From NCBI GenBank assembly GCA_025200525.1, contig CM045762.1, positions 22,665,374 through 22,729,373 of the forward strand: 64,000 bases of DNA. The letters run 5' to 3'. How positions within the stretch are numbered: position 1 is the first letter of the stretch; each line of letters opens with the position of its first letter. Of this stretch, positions 12,063 through 23,195 are shown one piece after another. Origin of the DNA: Camellia lanceoleosa. Its lineage: Eukaryota > Streptophyta > Magnoliopsida > Ericales > Theaceae. The notes under the pieces were generated by a model that did not search any database, was not told the DNA's origin, and saw nothing but the letters and a program-made list of their open reading frames with translations. Position numbers and translations under genes: made by a program.

Positions 12063-12577
12063 GAAATCAAACACCTTTATTTTTCATATATGTTCGTATA
12101 TTGTGTCGTATCTTCGTTGTGTCGTATCTTCGTTATTGGCGTGTAAGACAATATTATTGTTCATCTAGGTTACGGACGTATTTCAACTATTTGTTAAACG
12201 AAGCTGAAGTTTATGAAATCACTACATTTATAAGTACACATGTCAAGATTCGTTACGAATTTCTCTTCCTATTGATAACTCATGTCTAAGCATTGCAAAG
12301 CCATTACAATGAATGAAAACATTTGGTCATACATGCAACCAAGTTCATTTAGTATCATCATTATATTCCACTTCAATAATCCATAAAATCATGAAAGCGT
12401 AGTTCAATTAGCGTCTTCAAAATAACAATAACGGATAGAAGGCAAAAGTAATTTTTATTTGTAGAATTACAAGAACTATTCAAAAACTATTGAAATTTCT
12501 TTCTTCATTGATAAGTCGTGGATAAGCATTAGAAAGTCATTACAAGATAAATGGTTTAGTCATTCATCCAAACAATT
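12063..12577. repeat. Spacer with a duplicated 3' end of cassette gene 2
   Basis: Positions 12264-12365 and 12495-12600 are imperfect direct copies of about 105 bp, sharing for example ATAAGCATT/CTAAGCATT and CATTACAA. The second copy contains the acidic C-terminus and stop of the minus-strand gene at 12578-13018. The first is therefore a relic of a second, mostly deleted copy of that gene. A 16-bp tandem duplication (GTGTCGTATCTTCGTT) lies at about 12103-12136, just after cassette gene 1. Confidence 0.5.
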
Positions 12578-13018
12578 TTATTCATTATCATCATCATCTG
12601 ACATCTCAATGTCATATTCATACATAGCATCCATGCTCCAAGTGAAGTACTGGTGCGCATCATCCATTAACCTATCTTTGGCATGCTCATTTACGGTCTT
12701 CATTAGTTCGGACCTTTGCAAATGTTGGGTCATGCGATTAACTTCGTTGCGGATACGATGCAATGCCCTTTGTAACAACTGTGAAGTGTTAATTGGCATA
12801 CGCATGGCTAATCGGCGAGGAAATTTAATATTAACTTCAGGACATAGCTCAATGAGAACGCTTACTCGAGTTATGCTAAATTCCCACTCAGCTCTCATGG
12901 TATTAACGGCGGCATATGAGTAATGCAAATTTGGATTTAATAGGTATTGAAATTCATCTCCATCTGCAATCCAATGGTGACCCATTGCTGAATATGAATC
13001 AACCACCGTATATCTCAT
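12578..13018 (-). CDS. Cassette gene 2: uncharacterised 146-residue protein with acidic tail
   Basis: This is a complete open frame of 146 codons from ATG 13018 to a stop at 12578, the only intact member of the cassette. The family is not recognised. The N-terminal half is mixed aromatic and hydrophobic (MRYTVVDSYS..., with a GHHW segment). The middle has a basic patch (KFPRRLAMRM), then a likely amphipathic helix or coiled coil (RALHRIRNEVNRM). The C-terminus is strongly acidic (EMSDDDDNE). No signal peptide or membrane span is evident. A TATA box lies about 51-59 bp upstream and the gene appears intronless. A partial duplicate of its 3' end follows at 12264-12365. A frame with these features antisense to nothing else suggests a real gene of a small multigene element, possibly transposon- or virus-derived; function is unknown. 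Confidence 0.5.
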   Translation of the reverse strand: MRYTVVDSYSAMGHHWIADGDEFQYLLNPNLHYSYAAVNTMRAEWEFSITRVSVLIELCPEVNIKFPRRLAMRMPINTSQLLQRALHRIRNEVNRMTQHLQRSELMKTVNEHAKDRLMDDAHQYFTWSMDAMYEYDIEMSDDDDNE

Positions 13019-13068
13019 GATGATATCGCTTGATATATCTATAAAACTTTTGTTGTGGTATGATGCGA

Positions 13069-13077
13069 TATTTTATA
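13069..13077 (-). promoter_or_regulatory. TATA box of cassette gene 2
   Basis: The minus strand reads GGTATAAAATATCG. The TATAAAATA core ends about 51 bp before the ATG at 13018. Confidence 0.5.
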
Positions 13078-13889
13078 CCACATATGCACAGTTGTTGCAA
13101 CATGCACAAATTCAAAATGGAGATGAATGCAAGTATTCATGTCTTATAAATTCTAAACTCACATGCCGACAATGACTTGTCGTACTTCAGGAGGTTCACA
13201 TGGTAGCTGTATATTTAAAATTATTCTAAAAGAGTTGTCACGTCGACCTTTATGACCTGAACAATTATGCATCAACTTTATAGGAGTTGTTACTTCAACT
13301 TTTATTGACTACTCAGTGCATATCTGAAGGTTTTAAGTAAAGTTCAAATCCGCTTAGAAATTTAATTTTAATTTTTTTCTTACAAATATAATTCACTTTA
13401 TTTTGCCTTGACAATATATTTAATTTCAATTTTCACCTTACATATTTAATGTAATTTAATTAGAGAAATTTAACCAATTTAATTTCTCTATCTTTTATAA
13501 GTATTGTGAGCTTATTTAGATGTACATGATGGGGTTTGGATTCTTTAGTTCGGCAAATATCTTTTAACTTGTTCCGCTTCCTTGATTTTCTCAAATTGTT
13601 GTTGTATTAACTACTCTTAAAATCTCTTTGAACTACTTTTTAATGATTTCTCTAAATTTTTAGTTAACTATGTGTTGATTTAAGTCGGTATTGTTCTTGT
13701 CTGTATACTAGGCTAGCTTTTATCTGTAACACCTTCAAGTTCTATACATCTAAAAACTCATCTATAAGTACTCTACTACAAATTAATCTTCAATACATTC
13801 CAACTCTATAGTATTTTCTCTTCAAGGTTTATGAATCTATTTGCAGCTGTATAGGGTGGCTTTTTAAACACAAAGGGTCTAATTGTTTT
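13078..13889. other. AT-rich spacer with a short coding remnant
   Basis: On the minus strand, 13162-13305 can be read without a stop as a short peptide containing MHNCSGHKGRRDN and CEPPEVRQVIVGM, bounded upstream by a TAG. It looks like a C-terminal coding remnant but matches nothing I recognise. The rest (13310-13889) is AT-rich with no supported feature. Confidence 0.3.
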
Positions 13890-14190
13890 GTTGTTTTGTT
13901 CTAACACCCCCTCATCCCATTATGAATTGCTGAAGTTCACATGGGTACAATAGCTATGGTACGACCTCTTGCTTTTTTCATACAGTGAGTAATCTCGTCA
14001 AAGTCATCGCAGTGATACATCCAATATTTCTCAGTGATGCAGTGACTTTAACAGACGTAATAAATTAAAGGACTCAATGAAATGGCCAAGTTCACATGGC
14101 CACAGTAAACAATGTACGGATGATTGGTCTTTTTTTAAAAAGTGAGTAGTCACCTTCGAGTGACGATTGAAGTACTGATTGTGTGGAGCG
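13890..14190 (-). repeat. Right arm of the long imperfect inverted repeat
   Basis: In reverse complement this aligns with 6470-6860: TTTACTGTGGCCATGTG, GTCACTGCAT, ACTCACTG and GGGATGAGGGGGTGTTAG occur in the same order. The arms enclose cassette genes 1 and 2; gene 3 lies just outside. Confidence 0.6.
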
Positions 14191-14372
14191 TGTTTAGCAT
14201 TAATTGTTTATTCCTTACAATGACAACTCATAAAGATGTGTTGGTATGTGTGGGCTTTTAATGGCATGTGACTTTGTGCAGCATGACTTAGATGCTTTGT
14301 TTTTTCCTCATATTTCAGAACTTATCTAAGTCATATTAATATGACCACATGGCAATAGTGTTGACAAACAAC

Positions 14373-14380
14373 TATATAAA
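14373..14380 (+). promoter_or_regulatory. TATA box of cassette gene 3
   Basis: TATATAAA in ACTATATAAAGGACTG lies about 90 bp upstream of the ATG at 14466, the same spacing as in cassette gene 1. Confidence 0.5.
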
Positions 14381-14465
14381 GGACTGAAGGAGTGATGGTA
14401 AACACACAACCTTTCCACTCAGTTCACCCTAGAACACTATTGTTCATTTATTGAGAAAAAATCAA

Positions 14466-15121
14466 ATGAATATAGATTCACGGCAGGGGGTAGGAATCAC
14501 AGAGGTGAGAGTTCACGACGAGGAAGAGGAACGAGAAGGGGACTTGCAGAGGGTAGGAACTTCGAAAGAGGTGAGAGGTCACGCTGAGGAAGAGGAACGG
14601 GTAGGGGAAGTGGCGATGTTCAAGATGAAACACCATTTGCTGTGTTAGATGCCTCTTGTGCTTAGCATGATAGGTTTGGGAAGCGACATTTTGTCATGCC
14701 CAAGTACTATCGAGATCCATGTGGTTTCGTGGAGGATCCATCTGATAATCAAACAAGATATGGTTTATCAGACGCTACACTTCTGATGTGGCCCGCACTA
14801 TTTATAGAGCGAGTGCAAATGGAAAGATTATGTCGAGAAAATCGACTGAAGGTGCCGAAAGCACGTTCAGTTGAGATCCAAAAGGAAGATCCAGATAATG
14901 TTGATCGACTATGTGAAAGACTTTGACGTGAGATTTCTCAAATGCGCTATAGGTTAGCCCGCGATATGAAACTATCTATATTTAAGTCAGATGCCAGGAA
15001 GAACGGAACAGCACCAAATGCTGAGGCTATCAAGGTTATCAAGGAGGATCCTGCACTTCTCTTTGACCCTGAGCTCTCAGATTGTTCGGACTCTAAGATT
15101 GCCGATTTGAGCGAGGATTAG
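14466..15121 (+). pseudogene. Cassette gene 3: unknown protein with RG-rich N-terminus and acidic tail
   Basis: A continuous frame with Arg/Gly-rich repeats (SRRGRGTRRG, RGRGTGRGSG) runs from about 14478 to the TAG at 15119-15121. It is broken by TGA (about 14585), TAG (about 14659) and TGA (14924-14926). The ATG at 14466 is in a neighbouring frame, so a small indel near the start is likely. After the RG region come a conserved-looking segment (VMPKYYRDPCGFVEDP), a charged coiled-coil-like stretch (VDRLCERL, then REISQMRYRLARDM) and an acidic end (SDCSDSKIADLSED). RG-rich segments often bind nucleic acid; that is general knowledge, not proof here. The family is not recognised. The architecture (basic N-terminus, helix, acidic tail) parallels cassette gene 1. 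Confidence 0.45.
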
Positions 15122-15947
15122 GCGTCTATCTATTTACTAAATTATATTAGGTTATCCATAATTATATATTGTGTGTGTTAAAATAACTCTTTCGACAATG
15201 AGTTTGTGAAAGGTTTGTCTAATATTTGTCTATTAATTGTTAAGTATTGTACTCGTCGCTTTATTTTATGTACGGTGTTATGTTGAATGTTTCCACAAAT
15301 TATTTTTGTGGGATACTTATGTTTGAACTAGCTATGTTGTTCTAAATTGTTATGAGTATTATAGTCATACCTTTATTTTGTTTCCCTATTCGTAGTAGTA
15401 ATTAGCAAATTAGATACTTTGTATATGCTGTGTGAAGTTTTATTTAAATATTTCTTGGCAACAAATATTCAAGGGAACAACAAATATTTAGTTTGGAAAA
15501 TTTAGGGGCTTAGTTGGGAAATAAATTAGTATAGGGGCTTAGTTTGGGAAAAGTCCCGAGAAAATCTCTCTGAAACTGCGTGAAATGTTCTTTGGAGAGG
15601 GTGCGTGTCTCGAGGCCATTATTTTCTTCTTCTTTTTTAATTTTTAATTTTAATTTGTTGTTTTTATTTTTGTCCATCATCGATCTCTTTTAAATTATAT
15701 TTGAATTATAAATTTAAATAAAAATTTAAAAAAAACAAAATAATAAGGTAAATTAGGCAAATATTTAATTTATATTTTTTCATATTCTTTTTTACTTTCA
15801 TATTTTTAAAGTCATAAGTGGTGATCATTGATTCAATGGTAAAATCTTAGTCTAATAATCTTTGAAATTATGAGTTTAAGTCTTGGAACAATAACTTTGT
15901 ACACTATGTCAAAGGTTAGGTATGTACCTAATCTTTTTTCTCTGAGT
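15122..15947. other. AT-rich stretch with a 55-bp unit repeated at 17606
   Basis: No gene seen. The segment GGCTTAGTTGGGAAATAAAT (start about 15507) and its following copy GGCTTAGTTTGGGAAAAG recur at 17606-17655. Otherwise this is AT-rich low-complexity DNA. Confidence 0.45.
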
Positions 15948-16095
15948 AATGCTAGGGACCCCAAATGTTTTACCAAATATTTTACTAAATGTTTCACATG
16001 GGTGTGAGACCCACATGAAACCCACATGGTGTGGGTCCTATACTCATTTAAGACATTTAATAGAACATTTGGTAAAATATTTGGGGTCTAGCATT
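15948..16095. mobile_element. MITE of about 148 bp
   Basis: The terminal inverted repeats are long: the left end AATGCTAGGGACCCCAAATG and the reverse complement of the right end AATGCTAGACCCCAAATATT continue to match for about 40 bp (TTTTACCAAAT...). The centre has a GTGGG/CCCAC palindrome. A target duplication could not be assigned. Confidence 0.75.
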
Positions 16096-16659
16096 TTTTT
16101 TCCCTCTTTCCTCTCCCAAACCCACATTAATGTTAGATTTGTGCCTAATCTTTTCTCTCTTTTTTCTATGTTTACACATTAATATGTACAATTAAATTAT
16201 GTGTGTATTCAATTTTTTCTCTTCTAAATACACATTAAGATGTACTATTTAAACATTGTTTTTCTTTTTATTTAAATTCATAATATAACACATTATGTGA
16301 GTACCAACTAGTACTTTTTGGCTACTCAGAAAGTTGTCGAGAGAATCTCTTTATTTTGGGTTTTGGAATTTTTCAATAAGGGGATTACATTTAGGTAGAA
16401 AAAAGAGGGAAAAAAAATTATTAACACATGGTGGATATAAGTGTGTTTATGGTGGGTTGTAAATGAAAAATTGTAGAGATGTAATTGTTATTTATACCCC
16501 TCCATGTGTTGATTGTTTTTTCTCTAACTCTTGCTTGTATATAGTTCTCCAGTTCAACAATAGTGTGACAATGTCAGAACTGCGTCATTAATCATTTTAC
16601 TTTTACTTTCATTTATTTGCAAGACGTATGGTCACACATCTGACTTAGACAACAAAAAT

Positions 16660-17000
16660 GATTGAGAGCTTTAATTTTAGAGCTCTAGGAGGAGCTTTAA
16701 TGGTGGGACGCACCATATGATATGATATTTATGCTTGCTTGTTTGTGGTTTTCTTTTTATTTTTTTGAATAATGACTTGGACCCCCTTTTTTTCTCACCC
16801 CCTTGACCCGCTCTTCACTTGATTGGCTACTTTTTCTTTCTTTTTTTTTTTTTATTCCTTCTCCTCCAATCACCACCTGCCACGTGTCTGTGGGGGGGGT
16901 GGTGGGGGTGGTGATTGGAGGGGGTCTCAATCATCACCCTATTTTTTTATGCTACATCATTAGAGCTTAAATTAAAACTCTAGTTTTAGAGCTCTTAATC
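16660..17000. mobile_element. MITE-like element with G-rich centre
   Basis: The left end GATTGAGAGCTTTAATTTTA and the reverse complement of the right end GATTAAGAGCTCTAAAACTA are inverted repeats extending through AGCTCTA and AGCTTTAATGG/AGCTCTAATGA. An inner inverted repeat pairs CTCCAATCACCACC (about 16863) with GGTGGTGATTGGAG (about 16905). A run of G blocks (GGGGGGGG, GGTGGGGG) at about 16891-16923 has quadruplex potential. Confidence 0.55.
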
Positions 17001-17332
17001 ACTACTCTTTAGACAATTCATGCTGTTTATTTTTAAAAAAAATTTATGTAAATATCAAATTGATCTGATAATCGTATATATAATTTTACATTTTCAAAAA
17101 AAAATAATGGATGAGAAACATAATTTTAAAATTAGATAATTTATTTTTAAATAATAAAATTTGGTAGCTAAGATTGTTTATCAATATGATATTTTATATG
17201 AATAATTTATATATAGAGATCTAAAAGATGACTGAGTGAATTATAGAATGTGGATTAAAGAGAAATTAATCAAAATAATAATAATAATAAACAGTTTTTA
17301 ACTAATTTCAGATGCTGGACAAAATATTTCTT

Positions 17333-17575
17333 TAAAAGCGTGGTTACAAATCACGCTTTCTATTAATAGCAAATATTTCTTTAAAAGCGTGGTTAGAAAT
17401 CATGCTTTCTGTTAAAAACGTGTTTCCAAATCGCGCTATTACTTAAACTTGAAAATGCTAATAGCAACAACGTTTTCTTAATTAAAGTCGTGTTTTTTAG
17501 CCATGCTTTTATGATTTTATTTATTTTGTCTACCTGTGCCAGAAACATGCCAAAAGTGTATTTTGTAAACACGCT
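17333..17575. repeat. Array of imperfect hairpins (AAAGCGTG...CACGCTTT)
   Basis: Four or five units pair a GCGTGG-like arm with a CACGCTTT-like arm around a short loop, for example AAAAGCGTGGTTACAAATCA followed by CGCTTT. The first two units are also direct repeats (AGCAAATATTTCTTTAAAAG precedes the second). No coding sequence is seen. Confidence 0.5.
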
Positions 17576-17659
17576 TCAGTTTATTCTGGAAAATTCGGCC
17601 AAACTAGGCTTAGTTTGAGAAATAAATTAGTACCTAAGCCTAGTTTCGGAAAAGCCTCT

Positions 17660-18500
17660 TGGAATTTGGTTTTGTCATTTGGGAGAGATTGAGAATTAGG
17701 AGTTGGAGAGAGATCTCACACCTTCCCAGCTCCATTAGACCATTTTCAACTTTTTACTAATTTTTTTTATTTAATTTGATTTTAAATTTGAATAATAATT
17801 TGATATAAATTACCCGATCTCTTTCATCAAATTTTTATCAAAATTTTTTAAAAATTTATCTCTTAACCCAAATTTCTCTTTTCGTCAAATTTGATTAAAA
17901 AAAACATCTCTAATGTTTTATCTTTTTAAATTTTCATCAAATTCAAATTTGATGAAGGGTTTAATGAGTTCTTAATTTGATGAAAAACAATAATGACTCT
18001 CCCTTGACTTGATGATGAATATTTAATGAAAATATTAGAAATGATTTTTGAGTAATTTTTCATTAAATTTAAATTTGATAAAAGAAAATACGAAGGATTT
18101 GAGATACTTTACAAGTACCCATTTTATGGTATTTTGCAAGGAAGTGCTTCAATGTTCAATTCAATTACACATTGTAAGAAAAGTTATGAATTTTATAATA
18201 AAAATTATGAATGATGAAATTATGGTGTATACCTAAAAATTATGTATAATTAAGGTTATATTTTTTGTGAGAAGTAAAAATTTATATTTTTTGTGAAGAA
18301 AACGAACTAAATAGTAGGTTATCTAGACTGCAATTTTAAAATGTGTTTCAAATTTAATTTGTTTAGTTTTTAAGTTAATCTGAAATAAGTTTTAATTGAA
18401 CCGATCAAAGCTTGGGTAAAAATTACAAAAAAAATCACAAGGTTTTGTGTATTTTTTAATTTAAACCTTAGATATAGCGATCCCGGTTTCCCTTCCTTTG
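17660..18500. other. AT-rich stretch without recognisable features
   Basis: The sequence is dominated by A/T with ATTTGATGAAA-like short repeats (17820-18060). I see no gene. Confidence 0.5.
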
Positions 18501-18651
18501 ATTGTTGTATTCCAGACTTAGGTTCTATGGAGTTGGTGGTTGTATATCTTGTTGTTATCCTTTAATTCCGTGTGTTTGAGTTTTAGGATGTATTGGGCGT
18601 GTTTCGAACAGATTGGTTGAGCTTTTATCCCATTCCTCGTTGCGCAAAATT

Positions 18652-19045
18652 TTGGTGGCACGCTCAAGCGGGTCCCTTTGCACTCGAGCGGAGTTTGATA
18701 TTTTTGGCTGTACGCTTGAGCGGGTCTTCTTGAGCTCGAGCGAAGTTTACACACTCTCAACATTTCGTGCCTCTGCAAAACTTCTGCAGGTGGGTTTTTC
18801 ACGCTCGAGCAGATTTCATTACGCTCGAGCAGGTCGCGCTCGAGCGGGCCTCTTGGCGCTCAAGCGGGTGTTCAATGCCTGTAAAACTACTGGAAGATGG
18901 TAATCTACGCTCGAGCAGGCTTTTCTTTACGCTTGAGCGGGTGTATTTTGTTTTTGTGTCTGACGCTCGAGCGGGTCATTCTGTGCTCGAGCGGGTCTAG
19001 TTTTCGTGCTTGACGCTCGAGCGTTCTATTCTCCACTCGAGCGGG
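18652..19045. repeat. Cluster of GCTCGAGCGGGT-type motifs in a Gypsy LTR
   Basis: About thirteen copies of GCTCGAGCGGGT or close variants (GCTTGAGCGG, CACTCGAGCGG) are spaced 12-50 bp apart by unique sequence. The core is shared with the family B LTR at 2700-3020 although the surrounding LTR sequences are not clearly alignable. Confidence 0.8.
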
Positions 19046-20730
19046 TCATGCGTATATCAGTTGACAGCTTGGTCTTTTTAGCTCACTTTTTACACTTCCT
19101 TTTTCTCTCATACTTTTCAAAAACCAGATCTGAGAGCTTCTCTCACTACTTCCTACCTTCTCTCTAGGGTTTCATCTCACTTTAGTGTGTTTCTACCCTA
19201 AGTCCTTTGTAAGAAAGATAGAGGGTGGCTTGGGCTTCGATTTAATCTGAGAAATATTGGTTTTGGAGCACTTTGGATTTCGGTCAACCTCTCCTTTGGG
19301 CTTCTAATTTCGAGGTAGGGATTCCTACTCATTCTTATATGCTTTAACATAGATGTTAAGCTATTTGTATAGATGGTTTGATGTGGGAAGTTAGGGTTTG
19401 AGTTATGTAATAATGAAAAGAGGGGTTTTATTGTTTTGGCTCATATATAATTGTTTTGGGTCTAAACGGGAGGTTATTGATGTTAGTTGTTGATATTTGG
19501 ACCTTTGGGTCAATATTGGAAAAAGGAGAGAAAATGCCATGTTTGGGTATAATGGGGTCATTTATGTAATTAATGACATTTGTTATGAGAATATGAAATT
19601 AAGTTGAATATAATGAAATTGGCTCATTATGAGATGGAATAGTGAAGTTGGATTTATTAATCGCTCACTTTTGAAAATGTTGATAAACTATCTGTTGATG
19701 CATTTATTATCTGTTTAGACATAATTGCTTTAGGCTATCGGTGGAGGATAGTCGTGATTGTTGTAGACAATACATGATGATTAGGAAAACTGGAACTAAT
19801 CAATTGAATATGTCATTGAATATGACAATTGGAATAATACATCGAATTTGTGTATTGATTGAACATGTATATGATACTTGTTTATATACATTGTGTTGTG
19901 TGGGAGGAGATAGGGGATGTACTCCACGGTTTAGGGAAAGATAGGGGATGGACTCCTAAACTGGATGTTATGCGGGAGGAGATAGGAGATGGACTCCATT
20001 GATACATCAATTCTGTGTATCTATTGAAGTGTTGATACAGCAAATCTGTGTATTACTTGTGAAGTAAGGAAGTGTTTGTATGTGTTAATGATACAGCAAA
20101 TATGTGTATCTGTTGAGACTTATGGAAGTATTTTGTCATGAGTTGTTATCTCATTTGAATTATTGAAATGGAAGAACTGTTGACATGAGATGAAATCTCT
20201 GTTAAAGTATATGGCCAGGTTCTGAGCCGGGGTTATAGATTGGAAATTTGGATAAGAACTGGAATAAAACATGGACACTTGGTCATGTAATTGAAATGGG
20301 TTATGAATTGATTTATGTGAGTTAAACATTTATCGATTGCTAATGTCTTAGTTATTGCTTATATTATGTTTAGCATATCTCTACTGGGCGTTGGCTCACC
20401 CTATATGGGACATCATTTTCAGGTACAGGTAGCATGCCACCTCTAAGGACGTAGCTTGAGAGGCTTAGTGGCTAGGACATCTTTTGTGATTACATTCTTG
20501 TATTACATGTATATCAAGCCAAGGGCTTATTTTGTATAGAGTTAGTACTCTTTCTTTTGTAACCAAGTGTTGACTTGGAAAGTTGTAAGCCCATAGGGAA
20601 TTTTCTTTTGTTGTTAACATGTAATACATTTGTAAGAAATACTTTGATGAAATGTATTTTTGCTTTATTCTCTTGTCTAAGCATGTCAATATTGTATGCT
20701 TTATGGGTTTATTTTGAGGACGTTACAACT

Positions 20731-20742
20731 TGGTATCAGAGC
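20731..20742 (+). other. Primer-binding site, tRNA-iMet type
   Basis: TGGTATCAGAGC, the standard complement of the initiator-Met tRNA 3' end in plant LTR retrotransposons, lies three bases after the LTR end. Confidence 0.85.
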
Positions 20743-21130
20743 GTACCGGGTTTGAATACTTTGGGTACGTGGGGAGTGATTAGTATCACAATGGGTTTGT
20801 CTCGCTTGTTAAAGACTTATGTGTAATGTTATGTACTTATGTGATAACATGTTTATGTGACTATATGGGTATGGGATTTAGTTTCTAGGATGTTGATTGG
20901 ATCCTTGGGTTTCTGTGAGTCTTGTTGGAAAAGCACTTGATCAATGCTATTTCTAACCGGAACTCTAGTAACGCCTCGGGACTATCATTATCCGAAAATG
21001 AAATTCGTAAGTGTTTATGTGATTATGTGCGTACGTGGAGTGAATTACAGTTGTCCATGCATTAGGACACGAGCGTTTTAGTTTCGGCACATTTATGAAT
21101 GTGCTAATGTTCATCGTTACCTTTATTAGG

Positions 21131-22613
21131 ATGTCAAGACGAGGACGTGGTGGTAGGCGTGGTAGGCAGGAGATGCCTTTACTGGATGATGTTCCGGCGC
21201 AGCAGGAGGGTGTTAGTCAGGCCAATGTGGCCGAACCAGCGGGTCAGCAGGCCATGGGTGCCTTAGCCCGCGAGATAGCAGAAGCATTGAGGGAATCCAT
21301 GGGTATCCTCAGAGCCGAGGCTCAAGTTCAGGCCCAGGTTGTTGATACAGGGCCTTCTTTCCTAAAGAGGGAGTTCTTCCGGTCCAATCTGGACAAATTT
21401 GTGGGGAATCCGAAAGAGCCACTGAAAGCTGATGAATGGCTCGAACAGATGACGAAGACGTTTGAGATGCTTGGCATCGAAGATGGGGCTTTGAAGGTGA
21501 CCTTGGCATCTTTCCAGCTAAAGGGGGATGCGGGTCAGTGGTAGAAGTACATGAGGGGTCGTATTGCTGGCACGTGGGAGGCTTTTGTAGATGCTTTCCA
21601 AGAGAAATTTCTATCTCCAGCTACCAGGGAGAAATTGAGGGACCAGTTTTGCCAGCTTAAGCAGCTGAGTTTGTCTATGGCCGAGTTTGAGGATGCTTTT
21701 ACTAGTCTGTCCAGGTTTGCACCTGAGCTTGTGGCGTCTGAGGAACACCGTTGTCTGGAGTTTGAGAAGAAGATGAGGCACGACCTCAAGATGAGAGTTG
21801 GGGGTTCTATGACCCGGGATTATGGGCGCCTTGTGGATGCTGTAGCCCATATGGAGAGTATGATGCAGGAGGAGGAGAAGAGATAGAGGGGCTCCAAGAG
21901 GAGTCAGGATGGCCAGAGTGATGGCAGGAGACAGAGGGGTTCTAACCCTCAGCAGTCTTAGGGTGGTTTTGCTAGATTGACTTTTCCGATGTCGAGTGCA
22001 GGCCCTAGAAGAGGCAGTCAGGGGGACGTGACTTGTTACAAATGTGGTCAGCTGGGCCACAAGTCTCGGCTGCAAGCCTTGAGGTCGGAAGGCGGCTTCA
22101 TCTTATCGACCTTAGAGCCAGAGTCAAGGCAGAGGCCAGCCGCTCTCTTGTTACCAGTGTGGTTAGGCGGGGCACCTGAAGAGGTTTTGCCCGCAGTTGA
22201 GTGGCACTTCTGGTGCATTTGGGCAGAGGCAGAGTTTTTAGCCAGCTCAGTCAGTTCAGGCCTCGAGGGCCAATCAGGGGGCTTCATCGTCCCAGTCTGT
22301 GCAGCAGTCCTTTGCTCCGAGAGGTGAGCAGGTAGATCAGGGGCCTTCAGGACGCGTGTATGCTGTTACCGCGCAAGATCTTGTACCGGCTCCATCTGTT
22401 GTGAGAGGTACCTTTGTATTTTGCAACTTGGTTGCCAATGTGTTAATTGATACGGGTGCATCTCATTCCTTTATATCTGCTGCATTTGCATCTGTTTTGG
22501 GGTTGGAGTTGGCACAGTCAGCATCTCCTATATGTGCTGTATTGCCTCTTGGGGGTGAATTGGTTTTGAAACAGGGGTGTCGGGGCTACGATATAGAGGT
22601 CGCCGACCGCTGA
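21131..22613 (+). pseudogene. gag: Gypsy gag and start of protease, broken
   Basis: The frame starts at ATG 21131 with a basic N-terminus (SRRGRGGRRGR). The retrotransposon gag domain follows (FVGNPKEPLKADEWLEQM at about 21400, then FLSPATREKLRDQF at about 21608). In-frame stops are at 21542-21544, 21884-21886 and about 21958. The zinc knuckle (CYKCGQLGHKSR, about 22036) lacks its final Cys in frame because of an indel. After another frame change the protease reads VLIDTGASHSFIS (about 22440), with the catalytic DTG retained. The coding sequence ends before reverse transcriptase because the element is truncated. Gag would form the particle and protease would cleave the polyprotein; neither can be made from this copy. 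Confidence 0.85.
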
Positions 22614-22737
22614 CTTCCATTCCCTTTGTGTATATATATGTTATTTTCTAAAGAAACCCTACACAGTCACACGTCTCTCTCTCCTTTCTCCCTTCTCTTC
22701 TTTTCTCTTCAGTTGCCAACACAACCACTCTCGCTAC

Positions 22738-23195
22738 TAGAGCTATGCAAAATACCGCCCAATTTGTTAAAACCACACTGATCCGCATCAATCTGCACAG
22801 CTTTAACCGCTAACCGCGGTTTAAACTTTAAAATTTATAATCCACCAATTGAACCGCTCCGCTCCGCTATAGTTAATACATATATATTTTTTAATTTTCA
22901 ATGAAATATCAATTTAAAAATGAGTGTGAGAGAGATTTAAGATATGAAATTTATTACAAATTAGTGGTTATATATATAAACCATATTATGTAAAATTATT
23001 TTGTGTTATATATCTAAAAAATATTATACAAATTAGTATTATATATTATGCAAATGTATGATAATTAGTTAGAATATTCTTCAATCGATCAATCCACCAA
23101 AAACCGTTCAAACCGTAATTTGTCAATCCGCTAACTTGCCATTTGGTTTGTAATTTTACTCTCAAACCACCCGAACCGCACCGCGCACACCCCTA
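22738..23195. mobile_element. hAT-type MITE, 458 bp
   Basis: The left end TAGAGCTATGCAAAATACCG and the reverse complement of the right end TAGGGGTGTGCGCGGTGCGG form short imperfect inverted repeats. The flanks CTCGCTAC (22730-22737) and CTCGCCAC (23196-23203) match in 7 of 8 positions, as expected for an old hAT 8-bp duplication. The interior is AT-rich with CCGC/ACCGT-like subterminal motifs. Confidence 0.65.

Larger units (their letters stand above)
18500..22640 (+). mobile_element. Truncated Gypsy retrotransposon: 5' LTR, PBS, gag, start of protease
   Basis: The 5' LTR ends CGTTACA at 20727 and is followed by ACT and the tRNA-iMet primer-binding site TGGTATCAGAGC (20731-20742). Its start is uncertain (about 18500). 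Gag begins at 21131, and a protease with the DTGA active site is readable at about 22450. Homology stops at about 22640, where unrelated sequence follows; no reverse transcriptase, integrase or 3' LTR is present. A GCTCGAGCG motif cluster lies at 18652-19045. The primer site and gag type fit the Tekay/Del chromovirus group, as inferred. Confidence 0.8.

Noticed and set aside
12609..12923. 104-codon plus-strand frame
   Set aside because: Antisense to cassette gene 2; the minus-strand frame is longer, has a TATA box and a duplicated 3' end.
21611..22075. 154-codon minus-strand frame
   Set aside because: Antisense shadow of the Gypsy gag frame, which has the recognisable domain.
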